NCBI GenBank assembly: GCA_965145485.1
Contig: CBCTCU010000029.1
Coordinates: 1-35,492, forward strand
Origin: CABQCM01 sp965145485
GTDB lineage: Bacteria > Bacillota > Clostridia > Oscillospirales > Acutalibacteraceae
Reading direction: 5' to 3'
Length of the DNA stretch: 35,492 bases
In this document: positions 24,353 to 33,502 of the stretch, piece by piece
Layout of the letters: each line of letters opens with the position of its first letter
How positions within the stretch are numbered: position 1 is the first letter of the stretch
Notes under the pieces: model-generated
Database searches by the model: none
Told to the model about the DNA's origin: nothing
The model's input: the letters and a program-made list of their open reading frames with translations, nothing else
Position numbers and translations under genes: made by a program

Positions 24353-24765
24353 TGCCCGCGACGCTGCCCCCCATTTCCGCAGAAGGAGGAGGCCCGCGTA
24401 CCAAGCCGCCAACACGAATGCCAAGCTCATAGGGGCCGGTTACAAGTCGTCGGCCGCCCTGTCCCCGTAGTTATCCCGGGGTAGATCGCCTGCCCGCCGC
24501 GCTGCCGCCCATTTTCAAAAAAGAAGGAGGCATGCGTATCCAGGCCGCCAACAAGGATGGCGAGCCCATACGGGCTGGTTGCAAGCCGTTGGCTGCCCTG
24601 CCCCCGTAGAAACCCACGGGGTAGCCTACGCCCCGCTGCCCCCCATTTCCGCAGAAGGAGGAGGCCCTCGCGCTACGCCGTCAACAGGGATGGCCGAGCC
24701 CATAGGGGCCGGTTACAAGCCGTCGGCCACTCTGTCCCCATAGGAATCCTCGGGATAGATCGCAT
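24353..24765. repeat. Three tandem ~136-bp GC-rich repeats between tpiA and gpmI
   Basis: Units begin near 24353, 24491 and 24629 (periods 138 and 134, from GCTGCC at 24363, 24501 and 24635). Each has CTGCC(C/G)CCCATTT, GAAGGAGGA or similar, a middle block CCAACA..GATG, then GGTTACAAG or GGTTGCAAG, and ends with CCCCGTAG or CCCCATAG plus a purine-rich tail. Units differ at many positions, so the duplication is old. Frames across units shift, arguing against coding. It fills the middle of an 890-base spacer in which no gene is supported. Confidence 0.75.
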
Positions 24766-25010
24766 ACACGCCGCACTGGCTCGCCAAAGCGCAGGCGGGG
24801 GATGGCCACACACATAACGCCGTTAGTAGACCGTCACCCGAAAGGCCTGAACGAGAAGCATTCGTTGTATTGGCCGGACTCCAAGGGGGCAATCCGGCCG
24901 TCGGGCCCCGGCGCCGGCTTCCCGCCAGCCAGGGCGCATTTGCCTATGAGACACAGGCGGCTGTCCGGAAAAACGGATGTAGGGGAGATATCGCGGATAT
25001 TCTATAAGAA

Positions 25011-25039
25011 AAGGCCGCCTGCAACTCTTAGGCGGCCTT
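25011..25039 (-). terminator. Terminator of tpiA
   Basis: A perfect 10-bp stem AAGGCCGCCT / AGGCGGCCTT with a 9-base loop; on the minus strand it is followed by TTCTTATAG. Confidence 0.82.
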
Positions 25040-25101
25040 GAATTTGCTTCCATACTCGGCTCCCATCGGCTGGCCGTGCCGCCGGCAGGGCCCAGGTTCG
25101 G

Positions 25102-25872
25102 TCAGCCCTCGGTGGCCGCACGCACGATGGCGGCGAAATCCCCCGATTTGAGGGAGGCTCCGCCGATCAAACCGCCGTCGACATCCGGCTGGGCAAGCAG
25201 CTCGGCGGCATTGGCGGCGTTCATCGAGCCGCCGTATTGGATGGTCAGACCGTCGGCGGCCTCTTTTCCGTAAAGGGAGGCAACCGTAGAACGGATGAGG
25301 GCGCAGACCTCATTGGCCTGCTCGGAGGTGGCGGTCTTGCCGGTGCCGATCGCCCAGACCGGCTCATAGGCGATGATGACCTGTTCCAGCTCCTCGGCCG
25401 TTACGCCCTGAAGGGCGATTTTGACCTGCATGGCCACCAGCTCGGCGGTGATACCCTGCTCGCGCTGCTCGAGCGTCTCGCCCACGCACAGGATGCCGCA
25501 AAGCCCCTCGTTTAGGGCGGCGCGCAACCGGTCGCGCACGGTTACGTCGCTGTCGCCAAAATAGGTGCGCCGCTCGCTGTGGCCGACGATCACATAGGGA
25601 ACCTGCATGGCCGCCAGCATTTTGGCCGATACCTCGCCGGTAAAGGCCCCTTTCTCAGCCCAGTGGCAGTTTTGCGCACCAATCTCGATGTTGGAGCCCT
25701 TGGCGGCCTCCAACGCCGTGCCAAGATCGACGTATGGGGTACAGACCACCACCGAGCACCCGGCCCCGGCGACCAGAGGCTTGATCTGATCGATGAGCTC
25801 GGCTGTCTCGGCGGGCGTCATGTTCATTTTCCAGTTGCCGGCGATGACCGCGCGGCGCAGGGATTTGTTCAT
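25102..25872 (-). CDS. tpiA: Triosephosphate isomerase
   Basis: 256 residues from ATG at 25872, with AAAGGACAGG upstream on the minus strand. All catalytic residues are present: Asn13 and Lys15 in AGNWKMN, His98 in IVGHSERR, the catalytic Glu in AYEPVWAIGTGKTAT, and the phosphate-binding loops IQYGGSMN and GGLIGGASL. It interconverts dihydroxyacetone phosphate and glyceraldehyde 3-phosphate. It is full length for the family. It lies between pgk and gpmI with its own terminator; no good promoter was found directly before it, so it may be read from the pgk promoter across a 456-base spacer. Confidence 0.97.
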   Translation of the reverse strand: MNKSLRRAVIAGNWKMNMTPAETAELIDQIKPLVAGAGCSVVVCTPYVDLGTALEAAKGSNIEIGAQNCHWAEKGAFTGEVSAKMLAAMQVPYVIVGHSERRTYFGDSDVTVRDRLRAALNEGLCGILCVGETLEQREQGITAELVAMQVKIALQGVTAEELEQVIIAYEPVWAIGTGKTATSEQANEVCALIRSTVASLYGKEAADGLTIQYGGSMNAANAAELLAQPDVDGGLIGGASLKSGDFAAIVRAATEG

Positions 25873-26328
25873 GCTTGATCCTGTCCTTTCTCAGAGCCGG
25901 TTGGAGGGCCCCGGTGAAAACCGTCTTGCTTTTTCCAGTGTCAGGGCCCGTGTGAAATAGGGGATGTCATCCAGGCCGTACGTTTGCAAATCATGTGCCG
26001 CCGATGGCCCAGCGGCCAAGGGCGGCTAACACGACCGATTTGTTGGATCGGGCATTGACCATTCCGGTTTATGGGAATGGCGGAGATATCCTGAGGCATG
26101 TTGATCCGGTTGGGGCCTCCCGACGCCGGGCTGGAATCGTTGCCGGACTGCAGCGTTTCAAAGGGTTCGTCCGGGTTTGGCCTTTCCACTTGCCCCGGGT
26201 GGGTTGCCCTACGGTGCGTCAGCCACAACACCCTGCCCCGTCGCCATATCCGGATGCACGCAACTCCTAATATGCCTGTTACCACCTGTGTGGCGGCAAA
26301 GACCGCCGGTTGCCGTTGCGGGCGAGGC
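25873..26328. other. Spacer between pgk and tpiA with no supported gene
   Basis: 456 GC-rich bases with no ribosome-binding sites except that of tpiA, and no clear terminator or promoter. Such a spacer is unusually long for an intra-operon gap between two glycolytic genes. Confidence 0.4.
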
Positions 26329-27525
26329 TTAGTCCTTGTCGTTGAGGGCGGCGATGCCGGGCAGCTCCAGGCCCTCGAGGAATTCCAGCGAGGCGCCGCC
26401 GCCGGTCGAGATATGGGTCATCTTATCGGCATAGCCCAGCTTTTCTACCGCCGCGGCGGAGTCGCCGCCGCCGATGATGGAGACGGCCCCCGATTCCGCG
26501 ATGGCTTTCGCTACCGCGCGGGTTCCGCTGGCGAAACGCTCCCACTCCGAAACCCCCATGGGGCCGTTCCAGATGACCGTACCGGCGTTTTTGAGCTCGT
26601 CGGCAAAGTAAACCTCGGTCGCCGGGCCAATATCGAGGCCCATATAACCCTCGGGCACGCCGTCCTTCTCCAGAGCGATGCGCATGTCGCAGTCGGGGGC
26701 GTATTTATCGCCCACGCGGCTGTCCTTGGGCAGCATGAATTTCACGTTTTTGGCCGCGGCCGATTTCACAATCTCGCGGGCCAGGTCGAGCTTGTCGGTC
26801 TCGCAAATCGAGTCGGCCACATACTCGCCGAGGGCCGCCTTGAAGGTATAGGCCATGCCGCCGCCGATGATGAGCACGTCGAGCTTGTCAAGCAGGTTGG
26901 TGATGACGCCGATTTTGTCCGAAACTTTGGCGCCGCCGAGGATGGCGACAAAGGGGCGCTTGGGATTCTCCAGCGCGCCGCCCATGATCTCGATTTCCTT
27001 CTGGATCAGGTAACCGCAGACAGCCGGCAGATAGGCCGCCACGCCGGCCGTGGAGGCGTGGGCGCGGTGGGCGGTGCCGAAAGCGTCGTTGACGTAGATA
27101 TCCGCCAGGGAAGCGAGTTGCTTGCTGAACTCAGGATCGTTTTTCTCCTCTTCCTTGTGGAAGCGGACGTTCTCCAGCAGCATGACCTCGCCGTCCTTCA
27201 AACTGGCGGCCAGCGCCTTAGCGCTCTCGCCCACCACGTCGGACGCAAGCTTGACCTCCTGGCCGAGCAGCTCGCTGAGGCGTTTGGCGACCGGGGCCAG
27301 GGAATATTTCATATTAAACTCGCCCTTGGGACGCCCGAGGTGGGAGCAGAGGATGACCTTGGCGCCATGGTCGATGAGATAGCGGATGGTGCGCAGCGAC
27401 TCGCGGATGCGCTTGTCGTCGGTGATAACGTCCCCGTCCAGCGGGACGTTAAAGTCGCAGCGGGCGAGTACCTTTTTGCCCTTGACGTCGATGTCTTCAA
27501 TGGTCTTTTTGTTGAGATGCTTCAT
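26329..27525 (-). CDS. pgk: Phosphoglycerate kinase
   Basis: 398 residues from ATG at 27525 with GAAGGAAAA upstream. Family motifs are in order: VLARCDFNVPLDG near the N-terminus, CSHLGRPKGE, LLENVRFHKEEE, NDAFGTAHRAHAST, ILGGAKVSDKIGV, IIGGGMAYTF, NGPMGVSEWE and the nucleotide-binding IIGGGDSAAAVEK with TGGGASLEFLEG near the end. It makes ATP from 1,3-bisphosphoglycerate. A sigma-A promoter lies ~65 bases upstream. It leads the minus-strand pgk, tpiA, gpmI series. The usual neighbours gap and eno are not in the window. Confidence 0.97.
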   Translation of the reverse strand: MKHLNKKTIEDIDVKGKKVLARCDFNVPLDGDVITDDKRIRESLRTIRYLIDHGAKVILCSHLGRPKGEFNMKYSLAPVAKRLSELLGQEVKLASDVVGESAKALAASLKDGEVMLLENVRFHKEEEKNDPEFSKQLASLADIYVNDAFGTAHRAHASTAGVAAYLPAVCGYLIQKEIEIMGGALENPKRPFVAILGGAKVSDKIGVITNLLDKLDVLIIGGGMAYTFKAALGEYVADSICETDKLDLAREIVKSAAAKNVKFMLPKDSRVGDKYAPDCDMRIALEKDGVPEGYMGLDIGPATEVYFADELKNAGTVIWNGPMGVSEWERFASGTRAVAKAIAESGAVSIIGGGDSAAAVEKLGYADKMTHISTGGGASLEFLEGLELPGIAALNDKD

Positions 27526-27588
27526 AATTTTCCTTCACCCTTCTTACAGATTCTATGTCACATCCAAGAGATATCGCTAATCCTTGTC

Positions 27589-27617
27589 ATTGTAATGTAT
27601 CATTCCCCATTTTTCAA
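27589..27617 (-). promoter_or_regulatory. Promoter of pgk
   Basis: On the minus strand, TTGAAA (27612-27617), 17-base spacer, TACAAT (27589-27594), in an AT-rich stretch. Confidence 0.75.
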
Positions 27618-27727
27618 GTGGTGTGCGCCCATTCACAAAAAAGTTTGGTAAATTATTGTATTCAACCTTATATGCCGACATTTTTCTGGTAAGATTGACA
27701 ATGGTTTGACAAAGTTGGACAGCCGAG

Positions 27728-28219
27728 TCAGTCCCAGGAAAAACGGGTGAGGTTTCCCTTCCCCAGCAGGCCGGGGAAACCGATCTGGCGCAGGGCCTCG
27801 AAAACCCCTACCGCCACGGTGTTGGACAGGTTGAGGCTGCGCGCCCCATCGATCATGGGCAGCCGGACGCACTCGCGCGGATGCTCATGCAGCAGCTCCT
27901 CCGGCAGGCCGGCGGTTTCTTTGCCAAAGACAAGATAGTCCCCGTCGCGATATTCCACCTCGCAGTAGGTGCGGGGGGCTTTGGTGGTAAAGTAGAAAAA
28001 GCGCCCCTTCGTCTTGCTGAAAAAGTCGTCGAGCCCGTCGTAATAGGTGATGTCCAGCAGATGCCAGTAATCCAGCCCGGCCCGCTTGAGCTTGCGGTCG
28101 TCGATGGCGAACCCGAGCGGCCGCACCAGGTGAAGGCGGGAGCCGGTTGCCGCGCAGGTGCGGGCGATGTTGCCGGTGTTCTGTGGGATCTCCGGCTCGA
28201 CCAAAACAATGTTGAGCAA
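27728..28219 (-). CDS. trmL: tRNA (cytidine(34)-2'-O)-methyltransferase
   Basis: 163 residues from a TTG start at 28219, chosen because family members begin MLNIVLVEPEIPQNTGN and AAGGA lies ten bases upstream. The frame runs further upstream but that part is not protein-like, and GTG 28228 is too close to the AAGGA. It has SPOUT-fold motifs: PEIPQNTGNIARTC at the N-terminus, the knot-forming FGKETAGLPEELL and LPM..ARSLNLSNTVAVGVFEALRQ. It is the usual length for TrmL. It methylates the 2'-hydroxyl of the wobble base of certain leucine tRNAs using S-adenosylmethionine. A monocistronic gene is likely. Confidence 0.9.
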   Translation of the reverse strand: MLNIVLVEPEIPQNTGNIARTCAATGSRLHLVRPLGFAIDDRKLKRAGLDYWHLLDITYYDGLDDFFSKTKGRFFYFTTKAPRTYCEVEYRDGDYLVFGKETAGLPEELLHEHPRECVRLPMIDGARSLNLSNTVAVGVFEALRQIGFPGLLGKGNLTRFSWD

Positions 28220-28526
28220 GCAATTCACGTCCTTATCCAAATGAAATAGATGCCGCCGCCCGGACGGCGGGCGGTTTGTATCCCCCGGCTTTTTGGCGGA
28301 TTCCCGTAAGGCTCCAATCCAACCGGCCAGACCATGCGGCTCAAAACGCCTTACCGTCTGTGCTGAGAGGATGGGAGGACGGCTTCCCAGCGGTGAATCG
28401 TGCATAGCCGGGGCAAGGCGTCCGCTCGATTGCGCCGGCCCCATCGCAGCATCCTCCGCGCCGCCCATGCGGTAACGCGGCGCGGGCTAGGCGGCATGGC
28501 GGGGCGCATACGGGCAACGAGCCTCC
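28220..28526. other. GC-rich spacer between trmL and the dockerin protein gene
   Basis: About 300 bases with no supported gene. On the minus strand a GGCGCATA / TATGCGCC inverted repeat spans the end of the dockerin-protein gene but has no T-run. Confidence 0.35.
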
Positions 28527-31500
28527 CTATGCGCCAAAGTCGGTGCCCCGCATCACGCCGGCGGCATCGTATTTGAGGCCCTGCCCGCCGTTGGAAGCAT
28601 ACAGGTTGCCAAAAGCGCAGGCGGATCGGGCGCTGAAATCCAGATACCAGTCGTAAAGCGGGTTGTCCTGGGAAAATTTCATGCCCGACACGGCGGTATC
28701 CGCGCCAAAATTCACAATGCCCAGCGTCCCGCTGCTCGAGACGTTGCCCTGGGTCATGTGGATAGCGCCGCCCAGCGCCTCGATCATCCGGGCCGGGGAA
28801 CCCCAAAGGTTGGTCTGGATGAGATTGAGCCGGCCGGTAAAATCCTCCGCCAGACGGATATAGGTCATGATGTCCCCATACGCGCCGAATACCACCAACT
28901 GGCTGTTGATCAGGGTGATGGGCTGCTTGGGGGTACCCGATGCGGTCAGCGACTGGTTGCCGCCGTCGGTGCCGTGGCCGAGGACGGTAACGTCGGCGCC
29001 ATCCTCGAGGGAAAGCCCGCTGAGCGCGCCATAGACAAAGTTATGGAACATCACCTCGCCGTAGGTGTCGCGCACGACAAAGGTTTCGGCGTGGTGCATC
29101 TGATACTCAAACACCGAATCGGTGGTCACCTGCGGGTTGAGGCCATAGCGGCTGTTGTCGCCGTAGTAGTGGGGATTGAACTGCACATCGCGCACCAGGC
29201 CGTCGACACTGCCTCCCCCGGCCACAACCCCGTGGCGCAGTGGAGCGCCGGTCAGGCCGTTGACCGCATGGCCGTCGCAGCGGTAGGTGTCGAGATCGAC
29301 CCCGATATAGGGGTTGATCAGGTCGACGTTGAGAATGTAGACGTTGATCCCCTTCCCCCGTATGGTAGCGGCGTAGGGGACGATGTCGGCGACGCCGCTC
29401 CCCTGGCCGGTGTACATCACTTTAAAGCCATTGACCCCCGCGCGCCCCTCGAGGGTGATGAGGGCCTCCCCCTCCTCGTCGCCCCGGCCAGAGTCGGTAT
29501 AAAAAACGGTGGAGGACACCTGCGAATGATGGGGCGCGTCGGACGACCCGCGCAGCTCCACGCCGGGCCGCACGGTGATCGGCTGATCCAGGGTATACAC
29601 CCCGGCGGGCACATAGACGACCCCGCCCCCCAGCGCGTGGACATCGTCGATGGCCTGCTGGATGGCCGACGAGCAGCCGGTGACGGTGGACGGCGCGGCC
29701 GAATAGGGTGCGTCGAGCACATTAATAAAGTGATCGCCCGAAGGCTTGGTCTCGCGTACCGGGGCGTACTCCAGCGACGCGGGCAGGGAGGGGGAGACGA
29801 GCGTGTCGTCCTCTGCCAGCCGAATGCGGGAGGTGTCGCCCGCGAGGAGCGGATCGCCGTCAAAGCGGCAGTTGATCAGGCTGATGTCCTCGCAGCCGAC
29901 GGCCTCGACGTGGCTGCCCGGCCCCGAAAAGACGGTGTCGAGCACCGACATGCGCCCGCCCTGGCAGGAAAGGGCGCACGGCTGCCCGGCCGTCTGTGCC
30001 GGGTCCATTTCCACCGTGCAGCTCCCCAGGGTGACCGCGCCGGCGCCCTCGTTGACAAGGGCATGGGCGCCGGTGCTGCGCAGTGTCATGGCGTGGAGAG
30101 AGAGGCTGGTTTCAAAATCGGGCGAGAGCACCACCGGATTTTGGGAGGTAATTTCCCCCTTGGTAATCATCATCCCGATGGCGTTGACGTATTCCAAATA
30201 CAGCCCGGTGGCGCAGTCGAGCAGGTGGATGTCGTACATCTGCCCGTTGGGGGAACCGCCGTTCTCCCGTTGGGTCGACTGGGAGGTGTGGATGCCCACG
30301 GCGCAGCCCTCCACCGTGATGTCGGCCAGATAGGTCCAGTCGACCATCTCGATCTTAAAGCCGGTAGCGTTGGCGTACACATAGTCCTCCATGGCCTGCC
30401 TTGCGCCGGTGGAGGACAGCCCGCTGCCGATCCAGCAGGCGGGGGTAAACCGGATGTTTTCCAGCCGGCAGATATCGACGTTATAATCGATGTACAGCCC
30501 GGTCTTGAGCACCGTGCCCACCAGCCCCCGAATATTCTGCAATGCGTTGCCGTTTCCGTTGCCCAGCCGGATGCCCTGGTAGCTGTTGACCAGCCGGACA
30601 TTCTGCACGCAGATGCCGTGGACCTCGGTCATATCGATGGTCCAGGGATAGGGGACGATGTCCTCCATCCTCTGCTCGGGGTAATAAATGGAGAGGTTTT
30701 CCACCCCGGAACCGATGTACATGCTCAAAAAGGCGGCGCCCGTTTCCTGCCCGCGGCCGGCATAGGCCAACAGAATCGTCCCCTCCACCTCGCCGGTATC
30801 CTGGGTGGGGGCGTCCCCTTTCAGGGTGACCCCGTTGGGGATCGACAGGTTGCCCCGCAGCGCATACCGGCCGGCCGGCACAAAGACCGTGCCGCCCCCC
30901 TGCGCCTCCGCGTAGGCGAGGGCCTTTTGAAAGGCAAGGGTATCGTCGGTCACCCCATCCCCATGCGCGCCCCAATAGATGACGTCGGTGATGGCTACGA
31001 CCGCCTCCTCGGTTGGATAGATGGTGTGCACAAGGTGAGGGCCGTTGACCCCGACTTCGGTGCGCTGGGCCCCCTCGTAGCCCTCCTCGATGGAAAAGCG
31101 GTCGGTCAGCGCGACCGAGCGCTGCAATATCTGGAGCGCGTCGGAAGCGTTGACGCTTCCGGAGGCGTCCACATCGGCCAGGGCCAGCGGTTCGTAATCG
31201 AGGCGGACGAGGTCGACGCTGTATTGCAATACCAGCAGCGCGTCGGCGCTGTCGGGCGCGCCGCTGCCGTCAAGGTCGCCGTAAGAGCGGCCGTCCACGG
31301 CCGGCTCCTGTGCGGGCGGGGTGTAATCCCCCGGCCCGGCCGAAGGCAGAGAGCCCCCCTGCCCGTCGGTAAAAAACATGTTGTCAAACCGCAGCACGAC
31401 CTCCCCAACCGACGCGGGGAGCCCGCTGATATACAAACGCAGGAAGTTGACGGCCGACGGGTCGAACTGCCGGTCGGTCTGGCTGTTGAGGGCGCCGGCG

Positions 31501-31958
31501 GACAGGGGCAGGCACAGATGGTTCCAGCCCTGACGCAAGTCCTGGCGGGACAGGTAGCCCATATCAAAAGCCAGCTCCTCAACATCGCATTCTCCCGAGG
31601 AGGTGAGCTCAAGCTGTCCCCCGCCGAGGCCGAACAGATCGGGATTTTCCAGATAAAGATCCAATTCAAAATAGTCATATCCCGTCGCGTCGACGGGGGC
31701 CGGGGCCTGGTAATGGATCACAAAGGTATCCGTCTGCGCCTGCGTCAGGTCGGTCTCATAACGCAGGCTGGCCGGGGCCTCGGTATAGATCTCGCCGTCC
31801 GCGGCGAAATTCCCGGACGAGCGGGACCAGCCCGCGGCGGTATCGCAAAGGCAAAATGCGACCCCCGCGCCGCCGTCAGACGCGCGGGCAGCGGGAAACA
31901 ATCCGGCCGCGAGGATCAGGCACAGGAGGAAGGAAAGCATTTTTTTACCCGTTTTCAT
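28527..31958 (-). CDS. Secreted dockerin protein with two pectin-lyase-fold domains
   Basis: 1,143 residues. Start 31958 gives a clean signal peptide (MKTGKKMLSFLLCLILAAG, cleavage near AARA) with AAAGG eight to nine bases upstream. Residues ~28-195 look like a jelly-roll, carbohydrate-binding-type domain. About 220-285 is a type I dockerin with two calcium loops, DLDGSGAPDSAD and DVDASGSVNASD. From ~320, WGAHGDGVTDDT and GGGTVFVPAGRY start a right-handed beta-helix (pectate-lyase-3 type). A second begins near 745 with AIDDVHALGGGVVYVPAGVY. It should bind or cleave plant or host polysaccharide outside the cell, docked through a cohesin. Catalytic residues could not be assigned, and a purely binding or structural role is possible. 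The dockerin is internal rather than terminal, which is unusual. It has its own promoter. Confidence 0.85.
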   Translation of the reverse strand: MKTGKKMLSFLLCLILAAGLFPAARASDGGAGVAFCLCDTAAGWSRSSGNFAADGEIYTEAPASLRYETDLTQAQTDTFVIHYQAPAPVDATGYDYFELDLYLENPDLFGLGGGQLELTSSGECDVEELAFDMGYLSRQDLRQGWNHLCLPLSAGALNSQTDRQFDPSAVNFLRLYISGLPASVGEVVLRFDNMFFTDGQGGSLPSAGPGDYTPPAQEPAVDGRSYGDLDGSGAPDSADALLVLQYSVDLVRLDYEPLALADVDASGSVNASDALQILQRSVALTDRFSIEEGYEGAQRTEVGVNGPHLVHTIYPTEEAVVAITDVIYWGAHGDGVTDDTLAFQKALAYAEAQGGGTVFVPAGRYALRGNLSIPNGVTLKGDAPTQDTGEVEGTILLAYAGRGQETGAAFLSMYIGSGVENLSIYYPEQRMEDIVPYPWTIDMTEVHGICVQNVRLVNSYQGIRLGNGNGNALQNIRGLVGTVLKTGLYIDYNVDICRLENIRFTPACWIGSGLSSTGARQAMEDYVYANATGFKIEMVDWTYLADITVEGCAVGIHTSQSTQRENGGSPNGQMYDIHLLDCATGLYLEYVNAIGMMITKGEITSQNPVVLSPDFETSLSLHAMTLRSTGAHALVNEGAGAVTLGSCTVEMDPAQTAGQPCALSCQGGRMSVLDTVFSGPGSHVEAVGCEDISLINCRFDGDPLLAGDTSRIRLAEDDTLVSPSLPASLEYAPVRETKPSGDHFINVLDAPYSAAPSTVTGCSSAIQQAIDDVHALGGGVVYVPAGVYTLDQPITVRPGVELRGSSDAPHHSQVSSTVFYTDSGRGDEEGEALITLEGRAGVNGFKVMYTGQGSGVADIVPYAATIRGKGINVYILNVDLINPYIGVDLDTYRCDGHAVNGLTGAPLRHGVVAGGGSVDGLVRDVQFNPHYYGDNSRYGLNPQVTTDSVFEYQMHHAETFVVRDTYGEVMFHNFVYGALSGLSLEDGADVTVLGHGTDGGNQSLTASGTPKQPITLINSQLVVFGAYGDIMTYIRLAEDFTGRLNLIQTNLWGSPARMIEALGGAIHMTQGNVSSSGTLGIVNFGADTAVSGMKFSQDNPLYDWYLDFSARSACAFGNLYASNGGQGLKYDAAGVMRGTDFGA

Positions 31959-31992
31959 CACAATCACGCCTTTCCGGTCTCGAATCAATCCC

Positions 31993-32021
31993 ATCATACC
32001 GCGCCGGTGTCGGGAAGTCAA
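31993..32021 (-). promoter_or_regulatory. Promoter of the dockerin protein gene
   Basis: On the minus strand, TTGACT (32016-32021), 17-base spacer, TATGAT (31993-31998), about 35 bases before the start codon. Confidence 0.75.
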
Positions 32022-32240
32022 TAGCCGCTGTCAGATGCGCGGCGCGAGATTTCCCGTGGCATGGATGCATCCTCCCAGGGCCGCCGCCGGCCGGCTTTCG
32101 CCCCATCCGCCGGGGGCCTTCGCTCCCCTTTCCTTTCTCGGAAAAGCCGCGATTGCTCTGTGAGCCAAACCGGAGAGAACGCATTGCGCCCCGTCGCGTC
32201 CGGGCGAGCCGGTCTCGCAGCGCCAAGAGGGGAGCGCGGG

Positions 32241-32269
32241 TTGAGGTTTTTTGCGGGTTATGCTATAAT
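32241..32269 (+). promoter_or_regulatory. Promoter of azlCD
   Basis: TTGAGG (32241-32246), 17-base spacer, TATAAT (32264-32269). The leader to azlC is about 90 bases and shows no recognised riboswitch. Confidence 0.78.
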
Positions 32270-32362
32270 CACATCATTCGGGCCGCCACGCCGCCGGCCC
32301 CATGGTATTGAGAAATTAGTCCAAGCGGCATTGTCGCTGTGAGATGAGAGGACGTACTGCTG

Positions 32363-33070
32363 ATGAAAGGGTTTCGCCGGGCGGCGGCCGCCGCCTTCCC
32401 GCACACCATCCCCGTGCTGGTATGCTATTTGTTCATGGGCATTGCCGCCGGCCTGATGCTCTCGGCCAATGGGTATCATTCCGGCTGGTCGGCCCTGATG
32501 GCGGCCTCGGTTCTTTCGGGAACCATGCAGTTTATGGGGGTTGAGCTGCTTGCGAGCAACGCCAGCCTGCTGTATACCGCGGTGATGACCCTGCTGGTCA
32601 ACTTCCGGTATTTTTTCTATGGCATATCCATGCTGGATAAATTAAAGTCGGCCGGACGGCTGCGCCCCTACCTCATTTTTGGAATGACGGACGAAACCTT
32701 TACGCTCCTTTACGCAACCAAGCCACCCGCGGGGGTCAGCGAGCGGTGGTACATGTTTTGCATCGCCTTTTTTGACCATCTCTACTGGATCGCCGGCTGC
32801 ACCATCGGCGCGACGGCGGGGGCGTTCGCTTTTTTCAACACCACGGGGATCGATTTTGTCATGACCGCCCTGTTTGTCACCATTTTGCTCGATCAGTGGA
32901 AACACAAGCAAAGTCGGATTCCCAGCCTCGTGGGGCTTTTGGCTACGGCGCTGTGCCGGATGTTTTTTTCGGGGGAGACGTTCATCCTCGCCGCCCTCGC
33001 GGTCATCCTCGCCGTGCTGACCCTGCTGCGTCCCCGGCTGGATCTACGCGATGGGGAGGGGCCGGCATGA
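32363..33070 (+). CDS. azlC: AzlC family branched-chain amino acid exporter, large subunit
   Basis: 235 residues from ATG 32363 with GAGAGGA upstream. About six hydrophobic helices and family motifs are present: AAAAAFPHTIPVLVCYLFMGIAAG, GTMQFMGVELL, then NFRYFFYGISMLDK and FGMTDETFTLL in the middle. The AzlC/AzlD pair (YgaZ/YgaH in enterobacteria) exports branched-chain or related amino acids. AzlC is the larger transport subunit. azlD starts 40 bases after the azlC stop codon. No lrp-type regulator gene is adjacent. Confidence 0.92.
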   Translation: MKGFRRAAAAAFPHTIPVLVCYLFMGIAAGLMLSANGYHSGWSALMAASVLSGTMQFMGVELLASNASLLYTAVMTLLVNFRYFFYGISMLDKLKSAGRLRPYLIFGMTDETFTLLYATKPPAGVSERWYMFCIAFFDHLYWIAGCTIGATAGAFAFFNTTGIDFVMTALFVTILLDQWKHKQSRIPSLVGLLATALCRMFFSGETFILAALAVILAVLTLLRPRLDLRDGEGPA

Positions 33071-33110
33071 GGCGTTGCAAGCAGGCTTATTGTGGAAAGG
33101 GGGGATCGGT

Positions 33111-33440
33111 ATGGCGGAGGGCTGGAAAGCGCTGGGCATCATCGCCGTTATGGCGGGGGTGACCTTTTTGCTGCGCGCCGCCCCCTTTGCGCTCTTCCCG
33201 CAGGGGAAGAAACCGCCCGAATATGTCCGCTACCTCGGCCAGGTGCTGCCCTATGCCATGATCGCCATGCTCATCGTCTATTGCCTCAAGGACGTTTCCT
33301 TTGTCACCCAGCCCTATGGCCTGCCCGAGCTTCTGGCCATCGGGACGGTGGGCGCGCTGCATTTGTGGAAGCGAAACACCATGCTCAGCATCAGCGTGGG
33401 GACGGTGGTGTACATGCTCCTGATCCAGAAGGTATTTTGA
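33111..33440 (+). CDS. azlD: AzlD family small subunit
   Basis: 109 residues; ATG 33111 was chosen because GGAAAGGGGGG lies just upstream and the length fits the family. About four hydrophobic helices are seen, with TFLLRAAPFALFP, YLGQVLPYAMIAMLIVYCLKD and HLWKRNTMLSISVGTVVYM, all typical of AzlD. It partners AzlC in amino acid export. The gene is convergent with the RNA methyltransferase gene at 33503, with a GC-rich inverted repeat between them. Confidence 0.92.
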   Translation: MAEGWKALGIIAVMAGVTFLLRAAPFALFPQGKKPPEYVRYLGQVLPYAMIAMLIVYCLKDVSFVTQPYGLPELLAIGTVGALHLWKRNTMLSISVGTVVYMLLIQKVF

Positions 33441-33502
33441 TCGGGGCGCACCTGGGCGCTTTGCCGGGCGCGAAGCCCCGTTCAAGCGCCGGCTGCGCGC
33501 CG

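Noticed and set aside
23197..27651. Long plus-strand open frames opposite gpmI and pgk
   Set aside because: Both are antisense shadows of complete glycolytic enzymes with all catalytic motifs on the minus strand.
28758..32024. An 1,088-codon plus-strand open frame opposite the dockerin protein gene
   Set aside because: It is the antisense of a clear signal-peptide, dockerin and beta-helix protein, is rich in His, Gly, Val and Asp as expected from GC-skewed antisense codons, and has no start signals.
33441..33502. Inverted repeat CGGGGC / GCCCCG between azlD and the methyltransferase gene as a terminator
   Set aside because: The stem is short with a long GC-rich loop and there is no T-run on either strand.
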